A DNA stretch of 64,000 bases, taken from Caulobacter sp. FWC26. Lineage in GTDB: Bacteria > Pseudomonadota > Alphaproteobacteria > Caulobacterales > Caulobacteraceae. Within the stretch, counting starts at the first letter, position 1, and every line of letters begins with the position of its first letter. A program made the position numbers and the translations under genes. This document shows, one piece after another, positions 54,755 through 63,751 of the stretch. The stretch covers positions 3,078,001 through 3,142,000 of the forward strand of contig NZ_CP033875.1 of the NCBI RefSeq assembly GCF_002742645.2, written 5' to 3'. The notes beneath the pieces are model-generated. The model made no database searches. It saw only the letters and a list, made by a program, of their open reading frames with translations, and was not told the DNA's origin.

Positions 54755-54997
54755 CGATAGAGGCAGCATAAGGCCCAAAAGCGCAAGTTGTAGAGAATGC
54801 TGTTACAGCGGCCGCGACAGCTGATTAATCTAAACTCCGAATCAGAATTGATAGATCACACGATGCAATCGATTCCCTAGCCGCAAGGGGCGCGCCTAAC
54901 GGCGCCGGGCGGCATTTTCGGCTCCCGTAAACCCGAGATCAGTTACCTCAAATCACCTCCTTTCGTCTAATTCAGACCAGACAGCCGAAAGAACAGT

Positions 54998-56821
54998 ATG
55001 CTTCAATTTCGACGCTTGGTTCGCTGGTCGAGACTCCGGCGCTCCCGCGCGCCCCTCATCGCCGGTCCATTGGCGTGCCTGTTCTGTGTCGTCCTGGGCG
55101 CATTCTCGCAGCACAGTGTCGATGTCGCTCAAGGACGAATTGAAACCGCCTTCGAGGGCATCGCCGTCGCTGACACGGTCTTCGACAACACTTACGCGGC
55201 GGATCATCAGAGACGTATTGACGAGACAGAGCGACCACAGGGCGGGCGCAACGAGATCATCCAGACGCGTGATCGCGCGCTGCGACGACTGGCTCAACTC
55301 TACGAACACGATACGGCGCGAAGCGCTCAGGTGAAGCAACTGGAGCTGGCGATCAGCGCGGTCTCGGCCCTTCCCGACCGTGAGAAACTGGCCGTGTTGG
55401 GATCTCCAGCACGCCCCTCTGCGCGCGAACTTGCCGCGCTGTTTGCGTTGAGCGACGCCCAGACAGCCCTTCGTGACGGGCAACAGCAGGACCTTGCCGA
55501 GAGCCTCCGAAACCTGGAGACGGCGAACCGGTCGGCCACCATCCTTCTCTGGGTGACAGGCCTGGGGCTTCTGGGCGTGACCCTGGCCGCCGCGCGCGTG
55601 CAGGCTCTGACCCAACGTCTGGACCGCCGTGATCGGACCCTGGCTCTTGAGAAGGCGCGTGCGTCCCATGAAGCCAGTCGCGCGAAATCCCAACTGCTGG
55701 CGATCATGAGCCACGAGATCCGCACGCCGCTGAACGGGGTGCTGGGCATGGCGGAGATCATGTCGCGTCACCCCCTGGTCCCCGAGCAGCAAGCCAGGCT
55801 CCAGGCCTTGCAGGAGAGCGGGCGATCGCTGCTGGAGCTTCTCAACGACGCTTTGGACTACTCGAAGATCGAGGCTGGTAAGATCAAGCTGGACGAGACC
55901 GCCTTCTGCCTGAATGACACCCTGCGGCGCGTGAAGGCCACCTTCGCGGGCGTAGCCGAGAGCAAGGGCCTGGCCTTGATCCTGGACCTCGACGATGAGA
56001 CCCCCGCCTTCGTCCTGGGCGACCCTTTGCGACTGCGACAAGTGCTGATGAATCTGGTCGGCAACGCGCTGAAGTTCACCCCTACGGGCGCCGTTACGAT
56101 CCGGTCCCGCCGTATCGACGACACGCTTCTGCTGACCGTCACCGACACGGGCGCGGGTATGACGCCCGATGCGCTGAGCCGCGTCTTCCAGGCCTACGCC
56201 CAGGCCGAGCGCTCGACCGCCGCCACCTATGGCGGCACCGGCCTTGGCTTGACCATCAGCCGAGAGCTCGTGCGTCTGATGGGCGGCGACATCTCAGTCG
56301 AAAGCACCTTGGGTGTCGGCTCGGCCTTTACGGTCAGCCTGCCTTTGAGGATCGCGGTCGCCCCCACCGAACAAGCCCCCTCCGCCGTACATGATCCAGC
56401 GCCAAGCGCCCCATCTGGACTGCGAGTGCTCGTGGCCGAAGACAATGCGGTCAATCGCACGGTGCTCGCCGAAATCCTGTCACAGCTCGGCTTGAACGCC
56501 GTCTTGGTGGAGGATGGCGCACAAGTGCTTCAAGCCTTCGAGGCGGAACTTTGGGATCTGGTGCTGATGGACGTGCAGATGCCGGTTCTGGACGGAGAAG
56601 CCGCCATCACGGAAATCCGGCGCAAGGAAACCGACGCAGGCGTCGCGCCCACGCCGATCATCGCCCTGACCGCCAACACCTTGCCTGAACAGGTCGAACG
56701 TTATCGGAGGGGCGGCGCGAACGCGGTTGTCGCCAAGCCAATCGACATTCGCCAACTCGCGGCCGCGATTAGCGCGTGTGTGAAGACTGGCGACGGGGCG
56801 GCCGAGCCTCAAACCTCATGA
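54998..56821 (+). CDS. hybrid sensor histidine kinase with C-terminal receiver domain
   Basis: The 607-residue protein has a TM helix near residues 19-37, a sensor region of about 140 residues with no recognised fold and a second TM near 181-199. A kinase core follows: phospho-acceptor His239 (SHEIRTPLNG), N-box NLVGNALKF, DTGAGM and GGTGLGL. A receiver domain (475-600) has phospho-acceptor Asp525 (LMDVQMP) and Lys in VAKPIDI. It passes phosphate internally and probably onward through a separate phosphotransfer protein. No partner regulator gene is adjacent. The signal is unknown. Confidence 0.92.
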   Translation: MLQFRRLVRWSRLRRSRAPLIAGPLACLFCVVLGAFSQHSVDVAQGRIETAFEGIAVADTVFDNTYAADHQRRIDETERPQGGRNEIIQTRDRALRRLAQLYEHDTARSAQVKQLELAISAVSALPDREKLAVLGSPARPSARELAALFALSDAQTALRDGQQQDLAESLRNLETANRSATILLWVTGLGLLGVTLAAARVQALTQRLDRRDRTLALEKARASHEASRAKSQLLAIMSHEIRTPLNGVLGMAEIMSRHPLVPEQQARLQALQESGRSLLELLNDALDYSKIEAGKIKLDETAFCLNDTLRRVKATFAGVAESKGLALILDLDDETPAFVLGDPLRLRQVLMNLVGNALKFTPTGAVTIRSRRIDDTLLLTVTDTGAGMTPDALSRVFQAYAQAERSTAATYGGTGLGLTISRELVRLMGGDISVESTLGVGSAFTVSLPLRIAVAPTEQAPSAVHDPAPSAPSGLRVLVAEDNAVNRTVLAEILSQLGLNAVLVEDGAQVLQAFEAELWDLVLMDVQMPVLDGEAAITEIRRKETDAGVAPTPIIALTANTLPEQVERYRRGGANAVVAKPIDIRQLAAAISACVKTGDGAAEPQTS

Positions 56822-56899
56822 GCGTTTCGGAAGGCGCGACCGTCCTCCGACAGCGGACCTGAACGCTCCTGGGTCGAGAGGACCGCCGCCCCGGGCATG

Positions 56900-57991
56900 T
56901 CAGACGAGATACGCTCTCCGCAGCTTGCCGACCGACGCATCGGTCAGGCCAAAGCGAGCCTTGGACAGGGCGATCGGTCCGCCGAACCGGGTGTCGATGG
57001 TCGCCAGAGCGCGGCGCATGACCTCGGGATCGGACCCCATGATGACCTGCAGAACCTCGGGCGGCAGCTTGGCGAGCGCCTGGGCTTGCTGGGCTGAGAC
57101 GCCGCTGGTGCTCGCACCGGACTGGCGCATCTGCTGGATGTAGTAGGACGGCGGCGTATAGACCTCGGTCAAAGCGTAGTCCTGCAGCACCGTTTCACGC
57201 GGCACGCCCAGCACGGACAGGATCAGGGCCGACGCCATGCCTGTGCGGTCCTTGCCTGCGCTGCAGTTGAAGGTCAGCGGTCCCTCGTTGGCGACGAGGC
57301 GGGCGAACATGTCCGTGTAGTGCGGCGTCAACATGTCCAGGAACGTGACATAGGCGTCTGCAAAGCCCTGGATAGCCTCTTCGCGGTTCGACAGCTTCGC
57401 GAACGCGGCCATCGAAGCGCTCATGTCGTAGTCCGTGGCGATCACCTTTGCTCCGCCCGCTTTGAGGAACGGACTGGGCTCGCTCGCGCGCTCCTGCGGG
57501 CTTCGCAGATCGCATATGGTGGTCACACCCAGCTTCGACAGATAGGCGAAGTCGGCCAGGGTTAGTCCGCTCATCACGCCGGAGCGATAGATCTTGCCCC
57601 ATTTGACCTGACGTCCATCAGCGGTCCGCCAGCCGCCGAGGTCGCGGAAATTGCGGCCGCCTTCCAGCGGCAACAGGCGCTCGGCCACCCGGGTCTGGCG
57701 ACCATCCGCCGCCGTCACCAGGAAATAGGGTCTTGGCGACACCGGCGCGCCGAGTTCGGCGGTCGCGCCAGCGGCCGTCTTCAACGCGCGCATGGCGGGC
57801 TTGGCGGCCGCCGGGTCGGCGGACACGAAGACCGAGACAGCCCTGGCGCCCGTCCAATCAAGCCGCACGGCTCCGGGTGCGGTGCGCGCGACCTTGGCGT
57901 CCAGGATGACAGCCGCGCGCGCGGCGGGCGCGAGCGCCCAAGCGCCGGCGGCGGAGAGAAAGAGACGGCGATCCACGTTCAGCGCTCCCAT
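56900..57991 (-). CDS. exported tyrosine-protein phosphatase
   Basis: The 363-residue protein has a signal (VDRRLFLSAAGAWALAPAARAA), a beta-sandwich-like N-terminal domain (about 28-105) and a PTP domain of the MptpB/Y_phosphatase3 type. GGRNFRDLGGWRTADGR begins that domain, and Cys243 and Arg249 lie in the P-loop CSAGKDRTG. Such enzymes hydrolyse phosphotyrosine or small phosphoesters; export points to a periplasmic role, perhaps phosphate release. It starts two bases after the stop of the TonB receptor gene, so the two form an operon. Confidence 0.88.
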   Translation of the reverse strand: MGALNVDRRLFLSAAGAWALAPAARAAVILDAKVARTAPGAVRLDWTGARAVSVFVSADPAAAKPAMRALKTAAGATAELGAPVSPRPYFLVTAADGRQTRVAERLLPLEGGRNFRDLGGWRTADGRQVKWGKIYRSGVMSGLTLADFAYLSKLGVTTICDLRSPQERASEPSPFLKAGGAKVIATDYDMSASMAAFAKLSNREEAIQGFADAYVTFLDMLTPHYTDMFARLVANEGPLTFNCSAGKDRTGMASALILSVLGVPRETVLQDYALTEVYTPPSYYIQQMRQSGASTSGVSAQQAQALAKLPPEVLQVIMGSDPEVMRRALATIDTRFGGPIALSKARFGLTDASVGKLRRAYLV

Positions 57992-57993
57992 CC

Positions 57994-60276
57994 TCAGAAC
58001 TTCACATTGGCTTCGACGCCGAAGGTGCGCGGCTCGTTGAAGATCGCGTAGGTCCCCAGGGCGGCGTTGGTGTTTCGCAGGAAGGCATACGAATTGTTGG
58101 TCAGGTTGCGCGACCATACCGACAACTGCAGGGCCGAGGCGCCCTCGCCCAAGCGGATATCCGCCAGCGCCAGGCGACCGTTCATCGTGAACGACTTGTC
58201 GCTGGGCGTCGGATCCGTCGTATTGGTGATCTGGGCGTCGGCGAAGTTGGCGTCCAAGTGCGCCTTGAACGTCGCGCCGAAGGCCGGACGAACATAATCC
58301 ACCGCCACGCTGCCAGCGTTCTTGGGGCTGTAAAGCGGATAGATCGTCGATCGCGCGTTGGTGAAGGGGTTGAACGCCTTCGAGAGCTTGATGTCGGTGT
58401 AGGCATAGGCGCCTGAGAGCGTCAGCCCTTCGAGAGGCACGAAGGCGAAGTCGAGCTCGAAACCCTTGGTCTTGCCGCTGGCGGCGTTGGTGGTCTCCAG
58501 AGTCCCACGATTGTTGTTCAGCACGAGAACGCTGAAGTCGACCTGCGCGTCCTTGATGTCGCCGCTGAAGAGCGCGACGTTCACCCGGCCGCGACGATCC
58601 CAGAACTCGGTCTTGGCGCCGAGTTCGAACATCTCGACCTTCTCAGGATCGAAGGCGCGGTAGGTCAAAGAGCGCGAATTGGCGCCGCCCGCCTTGTAGC
58701 CCGTAGCCCAGCGGCCGTAGAGGCTGACGTCCGGCGTCACGTCATAGGCCAGGCTGACCATCGGGTCGAAGTGGCTCCAGGACTCGTCCAGCGGCACCTT
58801 GCCCACGATGGTGTTCTTGTTGGCGTCGACATAGCTAGGCAAGGCGCCGTTGACGACGTCCAGTTGCCCCTTCTTGGCGTCCCGGGTGATGCGCCCGCCG
58901 ACCGTGACGTGCAGCTTGTCCTCAAAAACCGGAGGGGTCCAAGCGCCCTGGCCGAAGGCGCCGTAGCTGGTGGTGACGACGTGGCTCGCGCGGTCCAGGG
59001 GATGGGTGCTGAAATTGACCGGCAGCGGGGTGAAGCCCGTGCCCGTCGCGTTCCACTGCAACGAGTTCGGGGTCTGGGCGTTGTCGCTGACCTTCTCGCG
59101 GAAGTAGAAGACGCCGGCGACATATTCCAGGCGCTCGGTCTTGCCGACCAGCTGGAATTCTTGGCTGACCTGATCCTGCCAGACGCGCGCGACGCTATAG
59201 CGCGCGAAAGGCGCGTTGGGCACGAACACCGACAGGGCCACCGCGCCGTTGTCGAACTGGGTCTGCTTCAGCTTGCGGTAGGAACTGATCGATTTCAGAT
59301 CGAGGTTGTCCGCCAGGGTCCAGGTCATATTCAGGCGATGGCCCCAGGTGTGGCCTTCGCTCAGTTGCAAGGGCACGCCGACCAAGGCGCTCTTGGCGCG
59401 GTTGGGCTGCGGCGGCGTCAAAGGCGCGGGCGCCAGCGCGCCGCGCTTCTCGAGTTGAACGAGATAGGGCGTCGACCCGTCGTAAGAGACGTCATAGGCG
59501 TAGTCGGCTTTGAACACGTCGGAGGCCCGCCACGCGGCTTCCAGGTTCAAGCCGCGCTTGTCGTAACTGTTGAAGTCCGGCTGCGCCGTGGTGCTCGGAT
59601 TGCTCGTCGTGCCGCCACGCTTGGTCACCAAGGCGTCGATCTTGACGCTGACGCCGGCGAACGCCGGCAGATCGATGTGGCTCTCGGCCTTGTAGCCCTC
59701 GTAGTTGCTGTAGCCCAGCGTGGTGTTCATGCCGAACTCGCCGGTCGGCGCGCGCGTCACGATGCTGACAGCGCCGCCCTCGGTGTTGCGGCCGAACAGC
59801 GTGCCTTGCGGGCCCTTCAGAACCTCGATGCGCTCCACGTCGTAGAGCGCCGAGCCCAGCCCCTGGGCCCGGCCCAGATAGACGCCGTTGACATAGACGC
59901 CGACAGCCTGATCGCGCGCGGGCTGGTTAGCGTCGCCGAGCGCGCCGATACCGCGCATCCCGATCGTCAGGGCCGATTTGCGGGCGAAGAATGGGGCTAC
60001 GCGCAGAGACGGGATGGAGCCGTCGCCGAGATCCTCAATGGACTGCACGTGACGGGCTTTAAGGGCCTCGCTGTCCATGGCCGAGATGGCGATCGGGGTG
60101 TCCTGCAGGTTGGTCTTGCGCTTCTGGGCGGTGACGACGACCTCCTCAAGACCCGTTACCCCGTCGGCCGGCGCAGTTGTCGTCGCGTCCGCAGCGTGCG
60201 CGGCCCCGCTCAGCGCCAGGGCCGCGACGCCCGCCATCAGGCCGGCGCGCCGCGCCGTCTGGAATTGCCGTTTCAT
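57994..60276 (-). CDS. TonB-dependent outer-membrane receptor
   Basis: The 760-residue receptor has a signal ending GAAHAAD, a LEEVVVTAQKRKTNLQDTPIAISAM TonB-box and plug start, VERIEVLKGPQGTLFGRNTEGGAVSIVTRAPT (plug end), a beta barrel, and a terminal strand FGVEANVKF with the final aromatic. The KRKTNLQDTPIAIS form is common in sphingomonad/caulobacter receptors for unknown organic ligands. It is co-transcribed with the exported tyrosine phosphatase and diverges from the double TetR regulator, suggesting uptake of a phosphorylated or aromatic compound under that regulator. The ligand is not known. Confidence 0.93.
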   Translation of the reverse strand: MKRQFQTARRAGLMAGVAALALSGAAHAADATTTAPADGVTGLEEVVVTAQKRKTNLQDTPIAISAMDSEALKARHVQSIEDLGDGSIPSLRVAPFFARKSALTIGMRGIGALGDANQPARDQAVGVYVNGVYLGRAQGLGSALYDVERIEVLKGPQGTLFGRNTEGGAVSIVTRAPTGEFGMNTTLGYSNYEGYKAESHIDLPAFAGVSVKIDALVTKRGGTTSNPSTTAQPDFNSYDKRGLNLEAAWRASDVFKADYAYDVSYDGSTPYLVQLEKRGALAPAPLTPPQPNRAKSALVGVPLQLSEGHTWGHRLNMTWTLADNLDLKSISSYRKLKQTQFDNGAVALSVFVPNAPFARYSVARVWQDQVSQEFQLVGKTERLEYVAGVFYFREKVSDNAQTPNSLQWNATGTGFTPLPVNFSTHPLDRASHVVTTSYGAFGQGAWTPPVFEDKLHVTVGGRITRDAKKGQLDVVNGALPSYVDANKNTIVGKVPLDESWSHFDPMVSLAYDVTPDVSLYGRWATGYKAGGANSRSLTYRAFDPEKVEMFELGAKTEFWDRRGRVNVALFSGDIKDAQVDFSVLVLNNNRGTLETTNAASGKTKGFELDFAFVPLEGLTLSGAYAYTDIKLSKAFNPFTNARSTIYPLYSPKNAGSVAVDYVRPAFGATFKAHLDANFADAQITNTTDPTPSDKSFTMNGRLALADIRLGEGASALQLSVWSRNLTNNSYAFLRNTNAALGTYAIFNEPRTFGVEANVKF

Positions 60277-60423
60277 GTCTGTCCCCGAGCTTGTCCGGCC
60301 GACGCCGTGCTTGAGGCGCATCTAGGCTTTTGCTGTGACTGTAGAACGAATGTTATGTTTCATTTCCACGAAGGTCGAAGATCAGCAGCGGCAGACCTTG
60401 CGATCCCGATGGGGCCGGGGAAT

Positions 60424-61686
60424 ATGCGCCATGGTCGCCCGCTCCCCTCCCCCCCACCACCGACAACATCCGTAGCCGCACAAACGCCGGAAGCGCAGAG
60501 CAACACCAGCCAGCGCCTCGTTGCGGCCGCTGGATTTCTGGTCGCCCAAGAGGGAATCGCTGCGGCGTCGGCGCGCGCTATCGCCGCGCAAGCGGACACA
60601 TCCGCCAGCGCGATCCACTACAACTTCGGAAATTTAGAACGATTGTTACATGTGGTCGTTGAGCAAGGCGTCGAAGATACCGGCGCTTGGCTGGTCGACC
60701 GCGAGAGCGAAATCGCCGCCCTTCCCCCCTCCCCGGATGGCGCGGCTTGGGCGCTGCTTCATGTCCTCGGCGCATGGACTTCGGCCGCCCGCCCGCTGGC
60801 GCTGACCTATCAGGAAGCCGTAACCGCCTGGCCTGGCCAGGGCCCCTCGGCCGCCTGGACGCGACTCTGGCGCGACTTCTGGATCCGCACGGCGCAACGC
60901 TTTGAACTGTCCGCACTGGACGGCCGCGTGCTCCACGCCTTCTTCGAGCACGAGGCGCTTTACCATCTGTCTCGCTGGTCGACAGCGCTGGAGGGCGCGG
61001 CCTTGGTCGAGATGGTGGAACGCCTCGCCACGATCTGCCTTGGGGCTCCCACGCGCCCCCCGCGCGGCGCGGTGGCGACAGCGGAGCGCGCGGCCGGCGC
61101 CCGCCCGCATGGCTCGGTGCCCCCGTCGGCGATGCGCATCGCCAAGGCCGCCGGCGAAGTGGTTGAGGAGAAGGGACTGGCGGGCCTGACGCACCGCGCG
61201 GTCGCCAAGCACGCGGGCGTCACGACGGGATCGGTGACCCATCATTTCCGTTCAATCGAAGATCTGGTCGCCGGCGCGATCCGCGGCCAAGTCCAGGCGA
61301 TGACGGAGGAAGCGGCCCCTCAGGCGGCCATCAATGAGATCGCGACGCCTGACGCGCTGTTCGCGGCCCTTCGCTTCCATGTCACCGCCGATGCGCCATC
61401 CAGCGCCGTTGTCCGCCGCCGGCGGCTGTTCCTGGCGGCGCTTCGACGACCAGAACTCGCCGCAGCGGGCGCGGTTATCCGCTTCTCCTATGGGGGCACG
61501 CTGCGCGACAGCCTTGGCCGTACGTTCGCGCTTTCGGACGCGGATCTGCTGGGCAACGCCAGCGTTCTGGCCCGCCTGTTGGCCTCTATCTGGTTCGCCT
61601 GCGCCGGAGACGACGACCCTGTGTCAAGCCGAACGATCCTCTTCGACCGGATAGAGGCCAACGTGCGGACCTGCCTGCGCCCTTAG
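60424..61686 (+). CDS. tandem (double) TetR-family regulator
   Basis: The 420-residue protein contains two TetR units in one chain. The first helix-turn-helix is at about residues 28-75 (AAGFLVAQEGIAAASARAIAAQADTSASAIHYNFGN) and the second at about 238-285 (AAGEVVEEKGLAGLTHRAVAKHAGVTTGSVTHHFRS). Each is followed by a helical ligand/dimer domain; a Pro/Ala/Arg linker joins them near 215-235. A single chain may thus act like a TetR dimer or bind two sites. ATG 60424 is chosen; ATG 60409 five codons earlier is also possible. It diverges from the TonB receptor. Confidence 0.85.
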   Translation: MRHGRPLPSPPPPTTSVAAQTPEAQSNTSQRLVAAAGFLVAQEGIAAASARAIAAQADTSASAIHYNFGNLERLLHVVVEQGVEDTGAWLVDRESEIAALPPSPDGAAWALLHVLGAWTSAARPLALTYQEAVTAWPGQGPSAAWTRLWRDFWIRTAQRFELSALDGRVLHAFFEHEALYHLSRWSTALEGAALVEMVERLATICLGAPTRPPRGAVATAERAAGARPHGSVPPSAMRIAKAAGEVVEEKGLAGLTHRAVAKHAGVTTGSVTHHFRSIEDLVAGAIRGQVQAMTEEAAPQAAINEIATPDALFAALRFHVTADAPSSAVVRRRRLFLAALRRPELAAAGAVIRFSYGGTLRDSLGRTFALSDADLLGNASVLARLLASIWFACAGDDDPVSSRTILFDRIEANVRTCLRP

Positions 61687-61720
61687 ACGGGTAGCCTCTT
61701 CACCCAGCAGGAAAGGCGCC

Positions 61721-62728
61721 CTAGCTTTTGGGCAGCCAGCGTGATCGATCGAGGTACGGACCGCCGTAGGCCGGTCCCTCGGGGGCGGCTTTGGCGGGAG
61801 GCGGGGTCGATACGGCCCTGGAGGGCGCAGCCGCGACGGCCGAGGATTTGTTCGAACGTTTGGCCTGCAGCGCTCGGGAAGCCTTGGCCTCGTCGCCCAT
61901 ACATTGCTCGTAAGGCTGTTGGTGCAGCGAGGCGGCGAAATCGTAGACGCTCCGCTCGACCAGCGTGCGTACGGCCAGCTGGATCGGCTCAAGCGCGCTC
62001 TTGCCGCCCGAAATGTCGAAGACATTGCCATTGAGGAAGTCGAAGACGCCCGCCTTGATCTCCCGGCCGACGATCTGCTTCTGGTACGAGGTGATGTCGA
62101 CCACCTCTTGGGAGCGGGTGTCGATGAGCCGCAGGTCGATCGCGACATTGATGACGAACTTGCCGGTGGTCAGCGACGCCTTGAGGCCGGCCGTTCCCAC
62201 ATCGCCGCCCCGGGCATCCAGGCCGCTGGAGCTGATGTTGTAGTTCAGCTCGGTGATGCCGCCGACGATGTAGTAGTCGGAGCCGGCGATCTGGCCGGCA
62301 TAGATCGGCCGGGCGTTGTCCGCCACGGTTCCGGCCTGTTGGGGATTGTCCGAAAGAACCCGATCGCGCGCATAGGCGATCTCGACGTCGGAGATGCCGC
62401 GATCGAACCGCTCGACGATGGGGACGCCGGCCTTGTTGAGCGCGGTCATCGCGAAGAGCGCGGCGCCTTGCGTCACCTTGGCGCCCGTCTCGATGTCCCG
62501 CTTGCCTGTCAGGTCCGAGATCGCACCGACGGCGACGCGCGGTGGCGTCTGACCGGCGTTTTGCGTCAGGCAGCGCAGGGCCGAGGAGTAGGCGGTGTCG
62601 TTGACGGTCGCCGGCGCGCCGCCGATGGGTTTGGCGTAAAGGCCGGTCTTGGGGTCGGCGCTGGTGGCGCAAGCCGCCAGAACAGGCAGAAGCGCGACCG
62701 AAAGCAACAAGGGTTGGCGGAGCTTCAT
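61721..62728 (-). CDS. CsgG-family lipoprotein
   Basis: The 335-residue protein has a lipobox at Cys20 (LPVLAACATS) and a CsgG/HfaB-type domain: RVAVGAISDLTGKRDIETGAKVTQGAALFAMTALNKAG, VPIVERFDRG, YYIVGGITELNYNISSSG, FVINVAIDLRLIDTRSQEVVDITSYQKQIVG and PIQLAVRTLVERSVYDF. CsgG forms the outer-membrane channel that secretes curli subunits. A basic, Pro/Ala-rich tail of about 60 residues follows. It is downstream of a second CsgG-like gene (67-base gap) and a curlin-like gene, indicating an amyloid-secretion locus. Confidence 0.87.
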   Translation of the reverse strand: MKLRQPLLLSVALLPVLAACATSADPKTGLYAKPIGGAPATVNDTAYSSALRCLTQNAGQTPPRVAVGAISDLTGKRDIETGAKVTQGAALFAMTALNKAGVPIVERFDRGISDVEIAYARDRVLSDNPQQAGTVADNARPIYAGQIAGSDYYIVGGITELNYNISSSGLDARGGDVGTAGLKASLTTGKFVINVAIDLRLIDTRSQEVVDITSYQKQIVGREIKAGVFDFLNGNVFDISGGKSALEPIQLAVRTLVERSVYDFAASLHQQPYEQCMGDEAKASRALQAKRSNKSSAVAAAPSRAVSTPPPAKAAPEGPAYGGPYLDRSRWLPKS

Positions 62729-62795
62729 CAAGGGGTCGTCCCAATCGCGGCCTGTGACGGGGCCGCGACCAAGCTTCACCCAAAGAAGCTAAGGA

Positions 62796-63716
62796 TTACT
62801 GGATAGCGCCGCGGGAAACCCCGTTTTGGGCCAAGGCGCGCGCGCTGGCGTAGCGCGGCGGCGGCGGGCCTTCCGGCTCGGCTTCCGGCGGCAGGCAGCC
62901 TTGCTTTAGGTCCTGGCCATAGAAGTTGGCGGTAAGTTCAAAGACGCCGCGTTCGACCAGGGTGCGCACGGCGGCCTGCAGCGGCTCCATCGCGCCGCGT
63001 CCACCTGAAAGAACCGCTGCGTTCTTGTCGCCGCCGGCGGTCAGACCCAGGTCGAAACTCGCGCCGCGCACCTGCTTTTGGTACGAGACCATGTCGACCA
63101 CTTCCTGCGTCCGCGAATTGACCAGGCGAAGGTCCATGGCGACGTTCATCACGAACCGCTGAGCATTGATCCCGCCGCGAACGCCGTCGGTATCCTTGGA
63201 CCCGGCCGTCGCGTTGACACCGCTCGAGGCGATATTGGTGTTCAACTCGGTGATGCCGCCGACGATGTAGTATGACGATCCCGCGATCTGACCGGCATAG
63301 ATCCGGCGAAAGTTGTTAGCGTCACGACCGGCGCGCTCGGGATTGTCCGAGAGAAGATGCTGGCGAGCGTAGTTGAGCTCGATCTCGGCCACCGTGTTGT
63401 CCAGGCGCTCCACAACCGGGAAGCCGGCCTTGCCCAGCGCCGTGATCGCGAACAGCGAGGCGCCTTGGCTGATCCGCGCACCGGTCTCGAACTCGACCTT
63501 GCCCGTGTAGTCGGCGATCCGGCCGACCGCGATCCGGGGTAGCGGCGTATGCGGACGCGCTTGCGCCAGACAGACCAGGGCGTCGGTATAACCCGTGGGG
63601 TTCCGCGTCGCGGGGGCCTCGTTGATCGGATTCGCATAGAGGTCGCCGGCTTGGGCCTGGCCGGCCAGAAGGCAGGTCGTGGCCAGGAGCAGCATCCAGC
63701 GTTTCATCGGGCGCAT
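62796..63716 (-). CDS. second CsgG-family protein, not obviously lipidated
   Basis: The 306-residue paralogue shares RIAVGRIADYTGKVEFETGARISQGASLFAITALGKAG, FPVVERLDNTVAEIELNYARQ, YYIVGGITELNTNIASSG and FVMNVAMDLRLVNSRTQEVVDMVSYQKQVRG with its neighbour. It has a Sec signal ending GQAQA-GD. Its only early cysteine (Cys15, ATTC) does not fit a lipobox, so unlike the downstream protein it may be soluble or otherwise anchored. A CLPPEAEPEGPPPP tail follows the domain. AGGA lies before ATG 63716; ATG 63707 is an alternative. Confidence 0.85.
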   Translation of the reverse strand: MRPMKRWMLLLATTCLLAGQAQAGDLYANPINEAPATRNPTGYTDALVCLAQARPHTPLPRIAVGRIADYTGKVEFETGARISQGASLFAITALGKAGFPVVERLDNTVAEIELNYARQHLLSDNPERAGRDANNFRRIYAGQIAGSSYYIVGGITELNTNIASSGVNATAGSKDTDGVRGGINAQRFVMNVAMDLRLVNSRTQEVVDMVSYQKQVRGASFDLGLTAGGDKNAAVLSGGRGAMEPLQAAVRTLVERGVFELTANFYGQDLKQGCLPPEAEPEGPPPPRYASARALAQNGVSRGAIQ

Positions 63717-63751
63717 CGGGAGTCCTCGGAGCGGAGAAACAAAGAACAGAG

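Noticed and set aside
58771..60423. 551-codon in-frame extension in front of the double TetR gene
   Set aside because: It is antisense to the TonB receptor gene and gives a low-complexity product; TetR sequence starts only after 60424.
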